DNA of 45,078 bases from an uncultured Roseiarcus sp. (lineage in GTDB: Bacteria > Pseudomonadota > Alphaproteobacteria > Rhizobiales > Beijerinckiaceae). The stretch covers positions 1-45,078 of the forward strand of contig CAMFKX010000009.1 of assembly GCA_945957375.1 (NCBI GenBank), given 5' to 3'. The position numbers were made by a program, and so were the translations under genes. Within the stretch, counting starts at the first letter, position 1; the number at the start of each line of letters is the position of its first letter. Shown piece after piece: positions 41,279-45,078 of the stretch. The notes under the pieces are model-generated. The model did no database searches and was not told where the DNA came from. It was given only the letters and a program-made list of their open reading frames with translations.

Positions 41279-41785
41279 ATGGGCTTTTCGATCACGCTCG
41301 ACGGCGCGGCGCACGAGGTGGAGATTCTCGAGCTGCGCCCGCGCCTGAAGCTGCGCATCGACGGCAGGGCGTATACGGTGACGGGGGAGCAGCAGGAGGA
41401 GGACGGCCGGCATCGGCTCGAGATCGACGGTCGGCCCGTGTCGTTCGCGCGCGTGCATGTCGGCGCGCGCCAGGCGCTCCGCATCGACGGGCGAACCTTC
41501 GAAGCGGTCCTCGTCGACCCGCGCGACGAAGCCGACGCCGCGGCCGCCGGCCACGACCACGTGCGCGCGCCGATGCCGGGCGCCGTAATTCAGGTCCACA
41601 AGCGCGTGGGCGAGCCGGTCTCGCGCGGCGAGACGCTGCTCACCATCGAGAGCATGAAGCTGCAGATGGCGCTCGCCGCGCCGCGCGACGGCGTGCTGGC
41701 CGAACTGAAGCGCGGCGTCGGCGAGACCTTCGACAAGGACGAGATCGTCGCCGAGCTCGAGCCGCTCGACCGGGCGGGAGACTGA
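41279..41785 (+). CDS. Biotin carboxyl carrier protein
   Basis: A 168-residue protein with a C-terminal biotinyl domain from about residue 93 (HVRAPMPGAVIQVHKRVGEP) and the biotinylated lysine K127 in IESMKLQM. The first 85 residues, with repeated short strands such as KLRIDGR, HRLEIDGR and ALRIDGR, may be a reduced version of the BT domain that docks alpha to beta subunits in fused carboxylases. It begins two bases after the biotin carboxylase and three bases before the carboxyltransferase, so all three are one translational unit. Confidence 0.93.
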   Translation: MGFSITLDGAAHEVEILELRPRLKLRIDGRAYTVTGEQQEEDGRHRLEIDGRPVSFARVHVGARQALRIDGRTFEAVLVDPRDEADAAAAGHDHVRAPMPGAVIQVHKRVGEPVSRGETLLTIESMKLQMALAAPRDGVLAELKRGVGETFDKDEIVAELEPLDRAGD

Positions 41786-41788
41786 CGC

Positions 41789-43396
41789 ATGCGCAGGATT
41801 CAGTCGCTGCTGACCCCGTCGAGCGCCGCGTTTCGCGCCAACGACGCGCACAACCGCCGGCTCGTCCGCGAATTCCGCGACAGGCAGGAGGCCGCCCGGC
41901 ACCTGCGGCCGCAGCGCGACCTCGACCGGCTCGCGCGTCAGGGCAAGATGCTGCCGCGCGAGCGCGTCGCGAGACTGCTCGATCCGGGCACGCCGTTCTT
42001 GGAGCTGTCCTCGCTCGCGGCCAACATGGCCTACGGCGGCGAGTCGCCTTCCGCGAGCACAATCGTCGGCATCGGCATCGTCTCGGGCCGCGAGGTGATC
42101 GTTCGCTCCGACGACCCCACCGTCAAGGGCGGCGCGTGGTATCCGCTGTCGATCAAGAAGAGCGTGCGCGCGCTCGACATCGCGATCGAGAACCGGCTCC
42201 CGGTCATCCATCTGTGCGACAGCGCCGGCGGCTTCCTGCAATTGCAGTCGGAGCTGTTTCCCGACCGCCACATGGCGGGCCGGATCTTCCGCAACCAGTC
42301 GCAGCTCTCGAAGATGGGCGTCAAGCAGCTGGCGCTCGTGTTCGGCCATTGCACGGCGGGAGGCGCGTATATCCCGGCGCTGTCGGACTACAACGTCATC
42401 GTGCGCGGAACCGGCGCCGTGTTTCTCGGCGGCCCGCCGCTTGTGCGCGCGGCGACCGGCGAGGACGTCGGCGTGGAGGAGCTCGGCGGCGCCGACATGC
42501 ACACGAGCGTGTCGGGCGTCTGCGACTATCCGGCGGAAACCGAGATCGAGGCGATCCACATCGGGCGCGAGATCGTGGCCCAGTGGGATCGTCCGCGCAA
42601 ATGGGACTGCCAGCGCGAGCCGGTCGAGCCGCCGGCCTACGACCCGGAGGAGCTCTACGGAATCCTGCCCGACGACATCAAGAGGCAGTTCGACATGCGC
42701 GAGATCATCGCGCGCGTGGTCGACGGCAGCCGCTTCCACGAGTACCAGCCCGACTACGGCCGCACCCTGGTGTGCGGCTTCGCCAACATCTGGGGCTACA
42801 AGGTCGGCGTGCTCGCCAACAACGGCGTGCTGTTCAACGACAGCTCGCTGAAGGGCGCGCATTTCATCGAGCTGTGCAACCAGAACGCGACGCCGCTCGT
42901 CTTCCTGCAGAACATCACCGGATACATGGTGGGGCGCGAGTACGAGCGCCGCGGCATCACCAAGGACGGCGCCAAGATGATCATGGCGCAGGCCTGCTCG
43001 CGCGTGCCGAAGTTCACCGTCATGTGCAACGGCTCGTTCGGGGCGGGCAATTACGGCATGTGCGGCCGCGCCTTCGACGCGCGCTTCCTGTTCGCCTGGC
43101 CGAACCACCAGATCGGCGTCATGGGCGGCGACCAGGCCGCCAACACGCTCGCCGAGGTCAAGCTCAACCAGATGAAGCGCAACGGCGAGAGCGTCGACCA
43201 GGCCGAGATCGACCGTGTGTGGGGAGAGACGCGAAAGGCCTATCAGGAGCAGCTGTCAGCCTATTTCTCGACCTCGCAGCTCTGGGACGATGGCATCCTC
43301 GATCCGGTCGACACGCGCAACGCCCTCGGCGTCGCGATCTCCGCTTCCCTCAACGCGCCGCTGCCGGAGCCCGGCTACGGCGTGTTCAGGTTCTGA
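41789..43396 (+). CDS. Acyl-CoA carboxylase, carboxyltransferase (beta) subunit
   Basis: Transfers the carboxyl group from biotin to the acyl-CoA. The 535-residue protein resembles methylcrotonyl-/geranyl-CoA carboxylase beta subunits: RQGKMLPRERVARLLDPG, the CoA-site SAGGFLQLQSELFPDR, CTAGGAYIPALSD, VFLQNITGYMVGREYE, and the GGDQAANTLAEVK of the C-terminal half. The NITGYMVG stretch fits MCC/GCC enzymes better than propionyl-CoA carboxylase. With AtuA adjacent, geranyl-CoA is a reasonable substrate; 3-methylcrotonyl-CoA is the alternative. It ends the plus-strand operon, 108 bp before the convergent ligase gene. Confidence 0.92.
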   Translation: MRRIQSLLTPSSAAFRANDAHNRRLVREFRDRQEAARHLRPQRDLDRLARQGKMLPRERVARLLDPGTPFLELSSLAANMAYGGESPSASTIVGIGIVSGREVIVRSDDPTVKGGAWYPLSIKKSVRALDIAIENRLPVIHLCDSAGGFLQLQSELFPDRHMAGRIFRNQSQLSKMGVKQLALVFGHCTAGGAYIPALSDYNVIVRGTGAVFLGGPPLVRAATGEDVGVEELGGADMHTSVSGVCDYPAETEIEAIHIGREIVAQWDRPRKWDCQREPVEPPAYDPEELYGILPDDIKRQFDMREIIARVVDGSRFHEYQPDYGRTLVCGFANIWGYKVGVLANNGVLFNDSSLKGAHFIELCNQNATPLVFLQNITGYMVGREYERRGITKDGAKMIMAQACSRVPKFTVMCNGSFGAGNYGMCGRAFDARFLFAWPNHQIGVMGGDQAANTLAEVKLNQMKRNGESVDQAEIDRVWGETRKAYQEQLSAYFSTSQLWDDGILDPVDTRNALGVAISASLNAPLPEPGYGVFRF

Positions 43397-43504
43397 GGAC
43401 AGGCCGGGCCGATCCGCGTCGCCCCGGCCACAGTCGCGAGCTTCCTCGCGCCTTCGGCGCATGGTTCGATCCAGCGACGCCCGCAGCGCCGGGGATGCGT
43501 TGGA

Positions 43505-45078
43505 CTAGTCCCGCGCGGAATAGACCCCCGCGTAAGCTTCCCTCAGTTTCCCCTTCTGGATCTTTCCGGTCGCCGTCTTCGGCATCGCCGTCGCGAAGAT
43601 GATCCGCTTCGGGCGCTTGAACGGGCTGAGGCTGTCGCGCATCTTCTCCAGCAACGCGTTCTCGTCCGCTTCCGCGCCGTCCTTGAGCACCACGATCGCC
43701 GTGACCGCCTCGCCCCAGCGCGCGTGCGGCAGTCCGACGACCGCGGTCTCCTGCACCGAAGGGTCGGCGGCGTAAATCGCCTTCTCCACCTCGATCGAGG
43801 CGACGTTCTCGCCGCCGGTCTTGATGACGTCCTTGTAGCGGTCCTCGAACCACAGGACGCCGTCGGCATCGAACCGGCCGCAATCGCCGGAATGGAACCA
43901 CCCGTTGCGGAACGCCGCGTCGGTCGCGGCCTCGTCGCGCAGGTATTCGGTCATGACCTGCGGTCCGCGGTAGACGATCTCCCCGGCCTGTCCCTGGGGC
44001 AGGAAGCGCCCTTCGGCGTCCATGATCGCCGCCTGCGCGTTGGGCGAGGGCGTGCCGACTGCGCCGGCGTGGCTCAACTGGTGCTCGGGGCGGAAGTACA
44101 CGGCGAGCGGATTCATCTCGGTTTGCCCGAACATCAGGGCGAACTCGCACCCGAGCGTCGCCATCGCGGCCTTCAGTTCATGGGTCGGCATCGGCGCCAT
44201 CGCGTAAACCGCGAGCCTGAGCGAGCCGACGTTGCGCGCGCGCTGGCCTTGTTCGTCGACCAGCGCGCGGAACATCATCGGCAGCCCGAAGACGAGCGTC
44301 AGTCCCTCCGCTTCGATCGCGTCGAGAAGGCGGGGTCCGTCGAAGCCCTTCATGACGTGAATGGCGGCGCCGACCGCGATCGCCGGCGTGACGAAGGCGT
44401 TGAGCTGCGCAGTGTGGAAAAGCGGCATCAGCGCGGTCATCCGGTCTTTGGCCGAGAGCCGCGTGTCGAGGGCGACGCCGAGCGACTCGATGTAGACCGC
44501 GAGATGGCTGCTGACGACACCCTTCGGCGCCGAGGTCGTGCCGCTGGTGTAGAGGTAGGAAATCGGATCGCGGTCCTCGACATAGGCCTCAGGCTCGGCG
44601 CCCGGCGCGTCGGCTGTGAGCGCTGCGAAAGCGTGCGTGCGGCGCCCGCCGATCGAAGCGTCCGGCGCTGCGCCGACGACGACGATGTCGGTGATCGCAG
44701 GCGCCTCGTCGAGCCCTGTCTTCAGCTGTTCGCTCAGCGCGGCCTCGACGACGGCGGCCTTCACCCGCGCGTGGGACAGCACGTAGCCGAGCTCCCTGTG
44801 GCGCCAGAACAGGTTGATCGGCACGCAAATCACGCCGAGCTTGGCGCAGGCGTAGTAGACGGCGAGGAACTCGGCGTTGTTGGTCGACATCAGCGCCAGC
44901 GCGTCGCCGCGGCCGAGGCCGAGGCCGGCCAGCGCGTGCGCGGTCCGGTTGGCGAGGTCGTTGAAGGCGCGATAGGTGAAGCGCCGCTCGCCGTCGATGA
45001 TCGCGAGATCGTCCGGCGCGCGCGCCGCGCTGCGGGTCAGCATGTCGCCGACATTGACCCTCTGGATCAGGTTGCGCT
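43505..45078 (-). CDS. Acyl-CoA synthetase, 5' end at window edge
   Basis: A second AMP-forming acyl-CoA ligase. An ATG at 45043 would give 512 residues, but the frame stays open to the edge as RNLIQRVNVGDM, which matches the usual N-terminus of this group, so the true start is probably just outside. Motifs are complete: LYTSGTTSAPKGVV, FGQTEMNP, GWFHSGDCGRFDADG, DRYKDVIKTGGENVAS and TGKIQKGKLRE. It faces the carboxyltransferase gene convergently. It may activate a different acid for the same pathway or belong to genes beyond the window. Confidence 0.9.
   Translation of the reverse strand, partial: RNLIQRVNVGDMLTRSAARAPDDLAIIDGERRFTYRAFNDLANRTAHALAGLGLGRGDALALMSTNNAEFLAVYYACAKLGVICVPINLFWRHRELGYVLSHARVKAAVVEAALSEQLKTGLDEAPAITDIVVVGAAPDASIGGRRTHAFAALTADAPGAEPEAYVEDRDPISYLYTSGTTSAPKGVVSSHLAVYIESLGVALDTRLSAKDRMTALMPLFHTAQLNAFVTPAIAVGAAIHVMKGFDGPRLLDAIEAEGLTLVFGLPMMFRALVDEQGQRARNVGSLRLAVYAMAPMPTHELKAAMATLGCEFALMFGQTEMNPLAVYFRPEHQLSHAGAVGTPSPNAQAAIMDAEGRFLPQGQAGEIVYRGPQVMTEYLRDEAATDAAFRNGWFHSGDCGRFDADGVLWFEDRYKDVIKTGGENVASIEVEKAIYAADPSVQETAVVGLPHARWGEAVTAIVVLKDGAEADENALLEKMRDSLSPFKRPKRIIFATAMPKTATGKIQKGKLREAYAGVYSARD

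Noticed and set aside
37945-43396. Propionyl-CoA carboxylase operon
   Set aside because: The carboxyltransferase motifs and the adjacent AtuA and IVD-type dehydrogenase fit methylcrotonyl/geranyl-CoA carboxylase better, and no methylmalonyl-CoA epimerase or mutase is nearby.

Overview
The window is GC-rich DNA from a phototrophic alphaproteobacterium, most likely a purple non-sulfur member of Hyphomicrobiales (Rhizobiales). The evidence is an alphaproteobacterial dusB-ntrB-ntrC operon, alpha-type rpoA/rpsK/rpsM proteins, type-2 argC, two bacteriochlorophyll genes (bciA and bchG), and PpsR- and FnrL/FixK-like sites. I see no rRNA, tRNA, CRISPR array, transposase or phage gene. Most of the window is ordinary chromosomal housekeeping and accessory metabolism. 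Several genes appear to start with TTG (ntrB, an ABC exporter, an OprB porin, a GST, an acyl-CoA dehydrogenase).

Layout. 1-5531 (minus strand): dusB-ntrB-ntrC, followed downstream by rpsM-rpsK-rpoA (cut by the window edge) behind its own near-consensus promoter. Both usual gene orders are broken here: no adk/secY precedes rpsM and no ntrYX follows ntrC. 5637-8665 (plus): a DUF3253 protein, then a translationally coupled cysK-alaX-sseA sulfur/quality-control operon. 8883-17283 (plus, apart from one META-domain lipoprotein-like gene): a frameshifted MFS transporter, PPK2, an MsbA-like ABC exporter, a sterol desaturase-like hydroxylase, a DUF4239 membrane protein and an OprB porin. 17345-21881 (minus): an Mpo1-like membrane protein, an RsmB-like RNA methyltransferase, an HD phosphohydrolase, a GST and argC, with mosaic palindromic repeats in the gaps. 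22026-24173: a small alpha/beta hydrolase and an iron-sulfur L-serine dehydratase with an unexpected Tat-like leader.

24174-28287 is the photosynthesis-related part: an FNR/FixK-type box between sdaA and bciA, a degenerate copy of the bciA 3' end, a membrane-embedded alpha/beta hydrolase, and bchG, whose putative -35 overlaps a TGT-N12-ACA PpsR/CrtJ-type site. The hydrolase lies 33 bp behind bchG and may act on the pigment or its isoprenoid tail; that is inference. 28288-31343 holds a periplasmic methyltransferase-like protein with an abnormal C-terminus, a GH5 endoglycoceramidase-like hydrolase and a proline-rich protein.

32301-45078 is a divergent acyl-CoA/terpenoid (Atu/Liu-like) catabolic cluster. 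One arm has an isovaleryl-CoA-dehydrogenase-like enzyme, an SDR, a TetR regulator, an acyl-CoA ligase and a decayed SDR. The other arm has an enoyl-CoA hydratase, AtuA, a biotin carboxylase, a separate BCCP and a carboxyltransferase, facing a second acyl-CoA ligase. The expected chemistry is activation, alpha-beta dehydrogenation, biotin-dependent gamma-carboxylation and hydration of a branched (isoprenoid or leucine-derived) acyl-CoA. The carboxylase alpha subunit is split into two proteins, and no HMG-CoA lyase is present. Two related 20-bp motifs lie in the divergent promoter region and are candidate operators for the TetR protein.
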